64,000 bases of DNA, taken from positions 2,696,001 through 2,760,000 of the forward strand of contig JAWQUS010000009.1 of NCBI GenBank assembly GCA_036365455.1. Reading direction: 5' to 3'. Positions 41,941-54,400 of this stretch are shown here, piece by piece. Position 1 is the stretch's first letter. Every line of letters begins with the position of its first letter. Position numbers and translations under genes: made by a program. Source of the stretch: Macrosoma leucophasiata (taxonomy: Eukaryota; Arthropoda; Insecta; Lepidoptera; Hedylidae). The notes under the pieces were generated by a model. It was given only the letters and a program-made list of their open reading frames with translations, made no database searches and was not told the origin of the DNA.

Positions 41941-42045
41941 ACATTTCAGTCCAGAATGTCAAATGGTTTCAAAATGTCAAATTCCTGGAATTCCAAATTT
42001 CGGGAACTTGACATTTTGAATTTGACATTCTGGACTGAAACATGT
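41941..42045. repeat. Hairpin palindrome of about 105 bp
   Basis: The outer arms catttcagtccagaatgtca and its complement near 42043 pair, and the inner arms caaaatgtcaaattcc pair with gacattttga. The result is a long imperfect stem. It could be a tiny MITE or a foldback; the length would also suit a hairpin RNA. Confidence 0.7.
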
Positions 42046-42288
42046 TTAGATAATAATGTGTGGCCCTTAATCTCTCACAGAGGCAATAGACTTCAGGAGT
42101 GGTTATGCATTTTTGATATTTGGATTTTGTGTGATGTGTGTTAACTGCAGTATTACCTTACCACCAATGTAAACTTCGGGCTTGTTTGCCTCTCTCATTT
42201 TTCTTTATAAATCAGTGATAAATGATGCAGTGATGGATACGGGAAAAGAAAACAATCGCTTATAACATCCCTTTCTATATTACATAAT

Positions 42289-42300
42289 TTTATTTTTATT
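42289..42300 (-). promoter_or_regulatory. Likely shf polyadenylation signals
   Basis: Two AATAAA hexamers lie back to back on the minus strand, about 82 bases past the shf stop codon at 42382. They fit the 3' end of the shf transcript. Confidence 0.5.
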
Positions 42301-42381
42301 CTTATGAATAGTCTATGTATAAAAATTTGTTATATAATTAATGAAATCACATGACAGTTAAGTAGATTTGTCAGTTTCGTC

Positions 42382-42422
42382 TCATCGCGGCCTCTTGAAC
42401 TCCCCGGACTCTTCCGATGAAC
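42382..42422 (-). CDS. shf: shf exon 7: C-terminal tail
   Basis: After acceptor ttgcag it encodes [13 protein letters not shown] and TGA. The phase matches exon 6. It is short, so this call rests on splice phase, the stop and the nearby AATAAA signals rather than on homology. Confidence 0.7.
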
Positions 42423-45400
42423 CTGCAACACACGGTCATGTTATGACTTTGCACAATTATTTTCAGTTTTGGGGATTGATCCAATTTTCTAAATATATTT
42501 TTCGGTTAGGGAAAGTCTTTCGTGATATTTATACGTGTTCAGACAAGGCTGAAGATAAAACTCCGCTATAATTATGTATATGTTCGGAAAACAGTAGGCA
42601 CTCTCCAGGACGAGCGATAAGTCCTACTGTGATATATAAATATTTTTTAAATGTAATAAAAGTGGCAAACAAGCGTGCAGTTCACATCGATGTTAAGTGA
42701 TGACTGCAGCCTATAGACACCCACACAATGACCAGAGGTCAAAATGCAGATGCGCTGCCACTCCTGAGGTATTAGGTGTTATGCCTCTGTGCCGGAAATT
42801 ACAGAGCCGTACATTACCACCTGACCGGAACACGATAGTGCTGAACACTACCATTTAGCGGCAAGTATATTAGGTAATGCGGTGGTGACAAAAGCGTAAC
42901 TGGCATATGGTGAGTACACGTATGCTTGAAAGTCGGGCGGGCATCGGAGGATGAAGTCAGGCTAGAAGACGACAGACCGTAAGTCCGATGGCAGAAGCGG
43001 CCGCGCCAGCCGGGCTCGCACACGCAGGCGCCGGCGCGGCACAGGCCGTGGCGGCAGGCGCGCGCGCAGTCCCCGCCGCGCCGCCCCACCTCGCAGTGGT
43101 TGCCGCCCGAGCCCGGCGGGCAGCGGCACTTGTTCACGCCCTTGCAGCGCCCGCCGTTCAGGCACGGGATCACGCATTTTGCTGGAATCATTGCAAAAAG
43201 GCCACGAATGTTGACGTCAGTGGCGACCTTAGTCGTCAGGAAAGCCGCTGTTTGTTTCTTATTGAATAATGGTGGCAAACAAGTAGTAGTAGTAGTAGTA
43301 ATACTCTTTATTGTACACCAAAAGTAACAATCGACAAAGACAATAGTATGGATATGCACAATACGCGGTCTTATTGCTTAAAGCATTTTTTTCCAGACAA
43401 CCTAAGTTATTAGCGACAAGCATGTAGTTTACGTCAGTGAAATACTGCCAGCCTGGGGACATACATCTACGTAAAAACCGAAGGTTGGAATATACCGATG
43501 CAATCAAAGCAAAAGCATGCTTGGATACTTAAAAAATCTACACAGATAACTTTCTTATTATAGGTATAGTGTCTGAAATAAACTACTATGGGTTGAACCA
43601 AATTTGGTTGTTATGGAGATCTCAAGTCACTTGTTTAGGCCGATCTCCTAGCCATCGATCGATCAGCCCGTCGGCGGGCTTTGCCGCTTGAGGCAAGCCA
43701 ATAGAAAAATAATGGGATGAAGGAAATGAAAAATATGTCTTAGGTATGATATTACTTACAAAATTCACATCTCAGTCCGTAGTATCCTTTGGGACACTCG
43801 CACGTGTCTTTCTGTATACATTTCCCACCGTTCAAACATTTCTGTGAGCATATACCTGTAACAAACAAATGTATTTATTATAGGTTAGGGTTAATAAATA
43901 TACATATAAGATACATAAGATAGATAGGAAAAAAAACCTAACCTGGAATCACTAGTCCTGAGCCTGTGCTACCCAAGTCCAGAAAAAATCGACAGTCGGG
44001 TGTGGCACTTCGGTAGCTCAGTTACAAGACTAGACTAGTGATCCCAGTTGTCACGGATTGAAGTCTCGAAGTCTGAATTTTTTTGTTGTACAATATTTCA
44101 CTCTTAATCTATTATATAAAAATAAATCGGGTTTTCCTTCCTGACGCTATAACTCCAGAACGCACGAACCGATTTCCACGGTTTTGCATTCGTTGGAAAG
44201 GTCTCGGGCTCCGTGAGGGTAATAGCAAAGAAAATTCAGGATTATAAAACGACATCCACGCTAGCGAATCCGCGGGCAACAGCTAGTAATTGATATATTT
44301 TAATTGCAGACCAACATCATGCGTTCACCGCTACTGCTGCACCACGTGAGAAGGGCGCATTCAGCGTCGTGGAAGAAAAATCCTCATGTAAGCTGGAGAT
44401 TACTTATTATGCTTGGCCTTTGAATAATTCTAGTGTCCATACTCTATCTTAATCTTAGAAAGGGACAATTTATTTATTACGTAAGCTCTGCTTGTCTTAT
44501 AATTATATTATCTATACTAATAATAAATTTGTAGAAGTGTAAATTCTGTACATTAAAAATATTTAAAAAATAAATACCAGGGGATGTTACTAGATCGATA
44601 CCGAACACAAATATGTGATTAGATTTTTTTTTGTCTGTCTGTCTGTCTGTTTGTTCAAGCTCACAGAAAAACTACCGGTCCGATTATAATGAAACTTGGT
44701 ATGATTATACTTTGACCTTTGGCGCACAACACTGGGTACTTTTTATCCCGGAAAAATGTCTGTTTGTCTATGTGTTTGTGCACGCTAATATCAGAAACGG
44801 CTTATTCGATTTACGGTTTTAACTAATATATTGTGGTAAGTTTCACTTAACATTTAGTGTTTGTTCCATGTGAATCGGTTCAGAGATAAAAAAGTTATAT
44901 CAATTTAAAGAATCATATCGAACTTTTTTAAGCTATTCTGAATCTTAGTTCTATCTTTTAGGGGGTTTCATACCTAAAAGGTAAAAACGGACCCTACGGA
45001 TTACTAATCCTCCGCTGTCTGTCTGTCCGTCTGTCCGTCCGTCTGTCTGTCACCAGCCTGTATCTCATAAATAGTGATAGCTAAAAAGCTAACATTTTCA
45101 AATTATGTATTTCTGATACCGCTATAAAGACAAAATTAAATCTTTAGAAATAAATAAAATTGGAGTGTCTGTTTGTAATATTAAAATAACAGTTTTTTAC
45201 TAAATGCACGGTACATATACCAAAACAGCTTTTTTTACATTTTTTGTCTGTCTGTGTGTTTGTTTGGCGGGGCTAATCTTGGGAACGGCTGGACTGATTT
45301 TGACGGGACTTTCACTGGCAGATAGCTAATGTGATAAGGAGTAACTTAGGCTACTTTTATACCCATACATTCATACATACAAACATACCTACATACAAAT

Positions 45401-48400
45401 AAGTAGAATTGGAGTGTATCCGACTTTGACGGGACTTCCACGGGTAGGTAGCTGATGTAATAAGGAGTTACTAAGACTACTTTTATCTTCATACATCCAT
45501 ACATACATACCTACATACAAATAAATAGAATTTGAATGTCTCCGATTTTGACGGGACTTTCACTGGCAGATAGCTGATGTGATAAGGAGTAACTTAGGCT
45601 ACTTTTGTCTCCATACAACCATCCATACACTCATACATACCTACATACAAATAAGTAGAATTGGAGTGTATCCGACTTTGACGGGACTTCCACGGGTAGG
45701 TAGCTGATGTAATAAGGAGTAACTTAGGGTACTTTTATCTCCATACATCCATACATACATACCTACATACAAATTAATAGAATTCGAGTGTCTCCGATTT
45801 TGACGGGACTTTCACTGACAGATAGCTGATGTGATAAGGAGTAACTTAGGCTACTTTTATCTCCATACAACCATCCATACATACATACATACCTACATAC
45901 AAATAAATAGAATTCGAGTGTCTCCGATTTTGACGGGACTTTCACTGACAGATAGCTGATGTGATAAGGAGTAACTTAGGCTACTTTTATCTCCATACAA
46001 CCATCCATACATACATACATACCTACATACAAATAAATAGAATTTGAGTGTCTCCGATTTTTACGGGACTTTCACTGGCAGATAGCTGATGTAATATAGA
46101 GTAACTTATGCTACTTTTATACTAGCTGCGCCCACGACTTCGTCCGGGTAGATACTGAACAATCATATTTTTTCTCACGTGGACCAAGTCGCGGGCACAG
46201 CTAGTAATATAATATTTCTTTGCTCTGCTTGTCTTTTCATTATATTTTATTATAATATTTCTTTTCGGCCAGGGTGCGACTGCTTATCGAAATTGATGTC
46301 AACATTCTTATTGCTGTAATTGCTCTTTTGCATGTCAATAAGTACTGCCTCCGTAAAAAGAAATAACGATAATCTAGCTGTTACTATCCCTTGTTTATTC
46401 GAAAGCAAGAACATCAGTGAGAGCCTGTGTGACTTGCTTCACCAAAAGCCTTCACCAACGATGCCCACAACAGGGTTGTGCGTTATTTTAGGGAGAATAT
46501 GCCAAAATCACCACGCTTGGCATGCGGATTGGTGATCGCAGCGATAAGACTGCTGCGGGACGCTCCTGCCTATCCCGTGGTGGTTGAAAACATTGTATTT
46601 TATTATTTTCAAACATAAAATGTGATCACCAGCTCGACCAGATAATCCGCGTGGATCATGCCGGTGAACTAGGCGCTGACCGCATCTACGCCGGCCAGAT
46701 GGCCGTCCTTGGCAACACGCAGGAGGGTCCGCTCATCAAACACATGTGGGAGCAGGAGATAAAGCATCGAGAGAAGTTTGAGGAACTCATCGCAAAGTAC
46801 AGAGTTCGTCCGACTGTCATGACACCTCTGTGGAATATCGCTGGATTCGCATTGGGCGCTGGTAGGTATCATTCATTTTTATGATGAAAGAAATGTGGAT
46901 AGAAATTAGAACAAATAGATATTTAATCATTCAGCCGAAAGTCATCCACAGCCGGACAAAAACCGGAAGGATTGAACGGTACGCCCTCATCCAACGATTG
47001 TCCGTAACCTTCACCAGGTCGTCGGTCCACCTCGTGGAGGGCCTGCCTACGCTTCGTCTTCGGCTACGCGGTCGCCATTAGAAAACTTCTGCCCCAACAG
47101 CCGTCAGTTCTTCGAGCTAAGTGCCCTGCCCACTGCCACTTAAATTTCGCTATTCGATGGGCTATGACAGTTACTTCGGTTCTCATGCGGATCTTCTCAT
47201 TGCTGATTCGATGTTGTAGAAAAACTTCGAGGATAGCTCACTCCGTGACCATGAACCTTCTTACGAGGCCCGAGGCCATCCATATTTTTAGTCCAAATGT
47301 AATTTTATGATAATCAGAACTTAGGTCCTATCAATGACGTCGATTGGGTACCATCAAAAACTTCACATACATATATTAGGTATGTAAAACGTACATACAT
47401 GCAAACACCCACAATTCGCCGGGTACGTTTTGGCTCATGTAACAGGTGGCGAGCCTGTTGACATCTCCGGGCACATTACCAAACTTCGAGGTACTGGGAA
47501 ATTTCCAGATAATGGAAAAAAATCCAATAGAACCAGATATAAAGGACTTTACATCATTATCTTTGATAACCTCCTACCCGGGAATCGAACCCAGGACCTC
47601 AGTATAATAGTAGTGGCCTGCTACCACTAGGCTACCGAGGCAGTTTAGGTATTAAGTATGTGTGTGAATTAAGTGCTCTGAAGCAGCAGATGAACACTAT
47701 ATGGTCCAATAACAATAAGAAATCAATTGTCATATTTTTCTGGCGCCATAATAAAATGTATAGATATATTATATTATGAACAAATAATGTTGTTGGGAGT
47801 TGGGATTGATGTAAAGAGACTGCCTGCAACAGGTGGTGCGCTAATTTCAATTAACCCTCTATACTAAAAATCTTACAGGCACAGCATTACTTGGCAAGGA
47901 GGCAGCCATGGCATGCACGGTGGCCGTGGAGACAGTAATTGTGGATCACTACAACGACCAGCTGCGCACCCTGATGGAGGACCCCAGCATCGACAAGGAG
48001 ATCCTGGAGACGATCACCAAGTTCAGGGACGAGGAACAGGAACACCACGACACGGGGATCGACCACGGAGCGGAGCAGGCGCCATTCTACAAAGCCCTGA
48101 CCGAAGTAATAAAGGCTGGCTGTAAAGTAGCTATTGCCATATCGAAGAAGGTTTAATTTTTATGTCACATTTATGTATGGAATATTGTAAGCTAGTTAGT
48201 TTTCTAGTCTTTTAGGCGCCCGGTGCGTACTTCATGACTTGAAAAATGGTCTATCCTCGACATTTCAATGCCTATACTATTAACATAGTAAACGTATATC
48301 CTCGTATATGTCTTATAGCAAATGAAATTCCAATTACTATAAAATATGATCCGAAACTTATCGTGGTCATCTATGTACTTTCTGGGTCAGCGGCATGTAC

Positions 48401-51400
48401 TATGCGAAGTATGTCGTATTTTTTTATTCTGGTTTCTTATTGCAAATTATTTCAAGTATTCTTAGCTACAGTTTGAAATATTACAGCAACCGAACTACAC
48501 GGCAAGCCATATAAATACAGTTGAATATTGCTCTGATTCTCGCTAGAATAATAATAATACGTCAATCTTATATAAAAAGAATTTTCTATATTTTATTTTT
48601 AAAGAAAAATGGAAAGAAAAATTTGACGAAACAAAAATCAGGCGAGACTCGAACTCGCGACCTACTGGGAATCTAGTCCAGCCGCTCTTCCATTTGAGCT
48701 ACTGAAGCTCTGCCCGATTTGTCAAATCTTTCCTTCACATCTATTGCATTGCTTTATGGTAGCAGCAGCGCTATCTATTACCAACTATGCTAGTTAGGCA
48801 ACCGTTGCCTAACTAGCATAGTTGGTAATAGTAGTGCTACTGCAGTAGCTCAATTGGAAGAGCGGCTGGACTAGATTCCCAGTAGGTCGCGAGTTCGAGT
48901 CTCGCCTGAAGTCAAATTTTTCTTTCCATTTTTCTTTAAAAATAAAATATATTTCACAAGCATGTGTTAATGCGAAATAATATAAAACAAGAATTTTTTA
49001 TATTTACCAATCCCTGAATCCGCGTATTTTTATTAGTCTCATCTGATATTTACTAGTATCACAAAATGAGATTATATCTCGGTTAGTGTCACTTTTGTAA
49101 AACGTTTATAGTAGTAACCCACGTCCGGGTTTTGTAAGGAGTGGACCGCAAATACGGTACGCTCCGAACCAAATCTGACCGCGTGTAGAGGAGTCCAGCG
49201 GACATATTATTATTAATTAAGTCCGATGCGGTCCGCTCGCGCTGATTTGGTCGGACGTGTGTTACTACTATTAAAGTTGACGAATTATGTCGATAACACC
49301 GGGTTTTAATGTATTGAAGACTGTACAGAACGGGTTTATATTGTAAATAAACTATGTGATATTTTATTATTGTTTTCAATTAATTTACACAAATGACAGT
49401 ACCTACTATTGGACACTGTGATTATAACATAGCTAATGTCTGGAGTTTGGTGTCTAACGAAGCGAAAACCGTCAGACTTTTATGTGGCACTCATATAAAG
49501 ATTTCGGGAAAAAGTCCTGGTTTACTATTTAAAATCATATACAAAAAATATACATCTTTTTTGTATCTTACACTATCAATGTACATGCAGAGAGATGTCT
49601 AGGGTCTACGTCACGATGATGTGGAAGGTCGGATGGCGGCCTTGTGACCAGATAGTGGACGATAAACTCCATGGCTTTACGACTGATGTCTCGCCGCGTG
49701 AGTGCATTATCTAATTATAATTGCGTGTGCATCTCGCACTTTGTATTTCATGAGCCAGCTGTCGCAGTGCATGAGAATGACTTTATTAGCCGTGATTTGG
49801 TAATTCCTGGCGCACTGGTGCTGACTTGGGCACTGCATCGGCTGCCAATAAATACCAAAAAATATGTTCGGGTGCTGAACTTAAATACGCCAAGCCCAAG
49901 CAAAGTGTCGACAGATTTTTTAAAATTTTCTATTAGATTCTACTAATACTTTGTTATACTCGAGAGTAGTCCAGAGGTCTAAACTTTCACGGATGTTGAT
50001 CTGTTGATGTGTTTGTCTATACCACAATAATATAGGATCCGGCTGTAAACTTCCTACGTAGGTACTTTATTTTATATTACAGGATAAGTCGTACCTGTGA
50101 GGAAGTTGTCAAGTATTACGTAACGCGATTTGGAGGGAAGGGGGGGGGGGAGGTCTTGTAAAACGTTGCGATGTGTTACAAGTGCAAGAGGAAGGTTCAA
50201 AAGACGTGTTAGATAACATTGTTTTTTCTTTATTTAAATAAAATAATAAAGCATTCAAACCTCCTAAGTTTGCAACACTTCTCGCTTATATTTTGGGGAA
50301 TTCCTGGAATGTATTGTACGTTACTTTTATAGGTAAGCCTCATTTGGATGTTACGTATTGTTTTGGGACGTGGAGGAGGGGTACATAACAACGTGGACAC
50401 GTTACATGGGGGTGAGGCAGGGTCAAAAATCTTCAAGAATTGCGTTACGTAATACTTGAACTCCTCGTAAGGTCAGTGGCGTAGTACGTGCATCTAGAAT
50501 GAGGTAAACTTACCGCCTTCACAGTTCTGTCCCTGATACCCGGGCGGGCAGGAGCAGACGCCGGGCGCGGTGCAGTTGCCCCCGTTCATGCACTGCGGGT
50601 AGCACAGCGCCGTGCGGCAGTGCTGCCCCATGTACCCCTCGGGGCACTGGCAGATCTTTTCGTGGTTGCACCAGCCCTGGTTGGCACATTTTTTATCGCA
50701 CTCCGGGTCCGGCCCTGGCGTTTAAATATTTTTGTTATACGTCCTATTTAAACTGTCCTTATCCTCGTGTTAAATTTTTAAGTATTTTTCTTATTAATAG
50801 GTACCTTTATCCACATTATAAGTAATAGAACGACAATAAAAACGTTTACCATGAAAGGCCAAGTTCCAGGTTGGGCCCGCACCTTGTAGCAAAAGACAGA
50901 GAAAAATACGTACACTATATCTATTCTATACGGTGAGGGAAAAAGTTTCTTCGCATTTTTTAAGATAATTCAAAACATTTTTTAATATAGTTTATTTAAA
51001 TTTAACTAAAGTATGTATGTACCATTTTGTTCGATAACCTTTTGCCATCTTGTAGGTAGGGACATGATCCCATTGCTATAAAAATTTTGGGACTTCTCAT
51101 CAAAATACTGTGACAAGTGGATTTGACAGTCCTCTCGTGATGTTAACCTAACATTGCATAAAGAATTCTGAAGAAACCGAAACAGGTGGAAATCTGAAGG
51201 TGCAAGGTCAGGACTATACGGCGGATGCATTAACACCTCCACGCCAAACTCTCTTAATTTTTGCTGAGTGGCTATAGATGTGTGAGGTCTAGCGTTATCA
51301 TGATGAAACACCACACCCCTTCTGTTGATCAATTCCGGCCGCTTTCTCTCAACTTCTTGCTTTAATCTCATCGCAGTTGTTCGCAGTAGAGTTCAGAAGC

Positions 51401-54400
51401 GATAGTCCTGCCTGGTGGTAATAGCTCATAATGAATGATGCCCTTCCAATCCCATCACACACACAACATCATCTTATTGCGAGTTAACCCGGGTTTCGCC
51501 ACAGTCTGTGAAGCCTGACCGGCCTTTGACCACGACCTTTTTCGCACGTTCTTGTCGTACGTGATCCACTTTTCATCACCAGTTATCAGCTTCTTCAAAA
51601 ATGATTCGGTTTCATTACGTCGTAATAAAGAATCACAAATGAGTACACGGTTCATTAGGTTTCTTTCAGTGAACTCGTGAGGTACCCAAATATCGAGCTT
51701 TTTTTTGTACCCAGCTTTTTTAGTTCTCTCAGTTCTTCAGCTACGTCGTAACTACTGATATGTCGATCTTGCTCCACTTTTTCAAAAATGGCATCCATTT
51801 TATCCGTAATAGGGCGACCAGAGCGAGGTGCATCTTTGACATCAAAATTTCCGGATTGAAAACGCTTAAACCAAAGGAGATGTTGCGAGCTCGGCCCTGG
51901 TTCGTACATGTCCTCTAAAAATGGGTAAATTAAAGAAGAATCCACAAAAAATACAATTAATTTATTCAAGAATATGTTTTAGAGTTACAACCACATTTAA
52001 TTCAAACGATTTTATCATTTTCAACTATATTAAACATGGCGGCGATACAGCCTTGGGATCAATCAATTTTGATAGTATTTAGAAAATATTTTTTTTTCTC
52101 CAAGTTCTATAATCAAAATACAATTTAAAAAATGAAAATGTCAAAATGACATCGCCCGCCATATTCGCCATGTTAGTTTTGAGTTGCAATTCTAACTGCC
52201 AATTATGTTTTGTAACTGCAAACAAAGCTAAATAAGTGAAAACATGCAGTAAAAAACGTTTTTATATTGATTTTGCCTGTTTAATGATATTGTGTACAAT
52301 ACATGGCCGGAGGTCCATACATTTTTGCAACATCTCCTTTGTGCTACTCTCACAGACACTGCACTAGGTCCATAAACATCGCAATTTTTTTTCGCGGCTT
52401 GCGTTGCATTTTTACCTTTTTTTGTTGTAAAATTTTTAAATGTATCGAATTTCTTCATTAGATTCACTCATCTTGACAGTACGAAAAACAAATGAAAATC
52501 ACACATTTGCCTAATTTGAATTTGGAATTATGTTTTTTAAAATTTTAACTTTCAATGATACCAAAACCAGCCAGATACAAATACTACGTCCAAAGAGATT
52601 TTATTACAAGTTCATACATACTATAATGCGAAAAGACTTTTTCCCCGACCTATTATTCTATATCAAAAAACAGAAAATAATTTGAATCGTTTTTTTTTGT
52701 CTGAAATATTTATTTTTTGTAATTTTTGTATGACAATAATATGTAACCATATTGCTACTATGACCTTCTTGTTTTTGAAATATACTTACGACAATTAATT
52801 GAAAGTATAATAAACGATTTGAATAGCTGAAAATGATTTAGTATTTTAGCTTCTTCTCTTAATATAGTGTACAAGGTGCGGGCCCAAGCTCCATACGGTT
52901 TGGATCGTCTCAAGTCTCTCGCTCTTTTCGCTCTATGGAAAGCAAAAGAGGCAGAAAAATTGGTGGTAGAACAGAAGCTGTGGTTTTTTTTTTTTTTTTG
53001 TATTATTAATAGTGATGCATATTGCCAGTGTCAAGTAAAACGATATTTCGTATTTATTTAAGCAGCGTAAAAGTTAGCATATTAAAGTCATCAAGTATAA
53101 TATGTAAATATCAAGTATATATGTTATCAAGTATAATGTCAGTCAAGTGAGTTACAATCAAGTTATTCGAGTAAAGCGATGGCTACTTTACCAGAACATT
53201 TACAATGAAGTTTTAAAGGCAACCTGAAAGGTCGTGTTTTCGCACCAACTTTATTCAATATAACTTAAAAATACACCAAGTAAATGAAGTAAAATAAGAG
53301 CACCATACGCCTCCTTCAAGGTTCCCGCCAAAACTCCAGCTGTGATGTTATAACTATGATAACCGATTCGTTTTGAGACCTTAAAAAAAAATCTGAATAT
53401 AGAAGATGGCCCGTGGTCTTTTAGTCTATGGTGGCCAGACTGGCCAGTGGTGGTCATCTGAGCGCTGCGTTGGTTGATGGGTGCGCTAAGCGGCCACAGA
53501 CCATCCAACCAACCAACCAACTTACCGGCTTAGCACCGTGTACATCGGTGTATGTCGGTCTATTTCTTATAATGTCTATGGGTATATCTGGTTATTATCA
53601 AAATTACGAAAATTAGAGATAAATAAATGTAAAGAGGTTATAGCATGCAGTAATACCAACCTAAAAACACAATTGCTGTGAGCAGAGGCACCGCGATTGG
53701 AGTCAGTCAGCGCGCTCGGCATAGCCCGGAAAATAATGCGATTAGTTAGTCGCTGTATTAGTAAATATAGCATACAAGTGGAGTCTGATGGTGAGATTCA
53801 CAGACCGCACTACGACTTTACTTTGAGCAAAGTATGCTTAGAACTGTCAGAAATGTATGGGTTTTGACAGTTCGAAGCGTACTTTGCTCGAAAGGTCGGT
53901 AAGTCGTAGTGCGGTCTGTGAATCTCGCCTTTAGTATCTAGCATAGCCATATGTGAAGAAACTAAGGCGCAAGACATTTATGAAAAATAAATATCGCCTC
54001 AGTCTACTGCTGGGAGTACAGAAGTTGAAAAGCCACTAAATAGTCGAGTAAATAAATAAAAAATAAATTAGTTGAAAACACAAGAGATGATGAGTTCTTA
54101 AAAAATTGTATAATAATCAATCAAATCTACGATTATAATTACTATAATCAAGTACCTATTAATCGTTTCAATATCTAGGTAGGTAAAGGTCTAGGTCACT
54201 GTTATGTGTATTCAAGTATTTTTAGATCGGATATTATGTCTCTGGGTTTATAAAATAATGAAATTATTCATCAGCGCCATGCTGGGTACACAATAGGCCA
54301 ATAAAATATCAATAACTGTATTGTTCAAAGTAAACATATGAACACAAACACTGCTTTGTATGCGCCGGTGTGCCTGCGCCTTAACGTTATTAGTAAAGCA

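Noticed and set aside
42962..43327. Plus- and minus-strand Ala/Arg-rich frames
   Set aside because: Out-of-frame readings of shf exon 6. The cysteine pattern exists only in the EGF frame.
48546..48600. Coq7 polyadenylation signal
   Set aside because: No canonical AATAAA is close to the stop codon. The nearest A-rich motifs belong to the inserted tRNA-like element.
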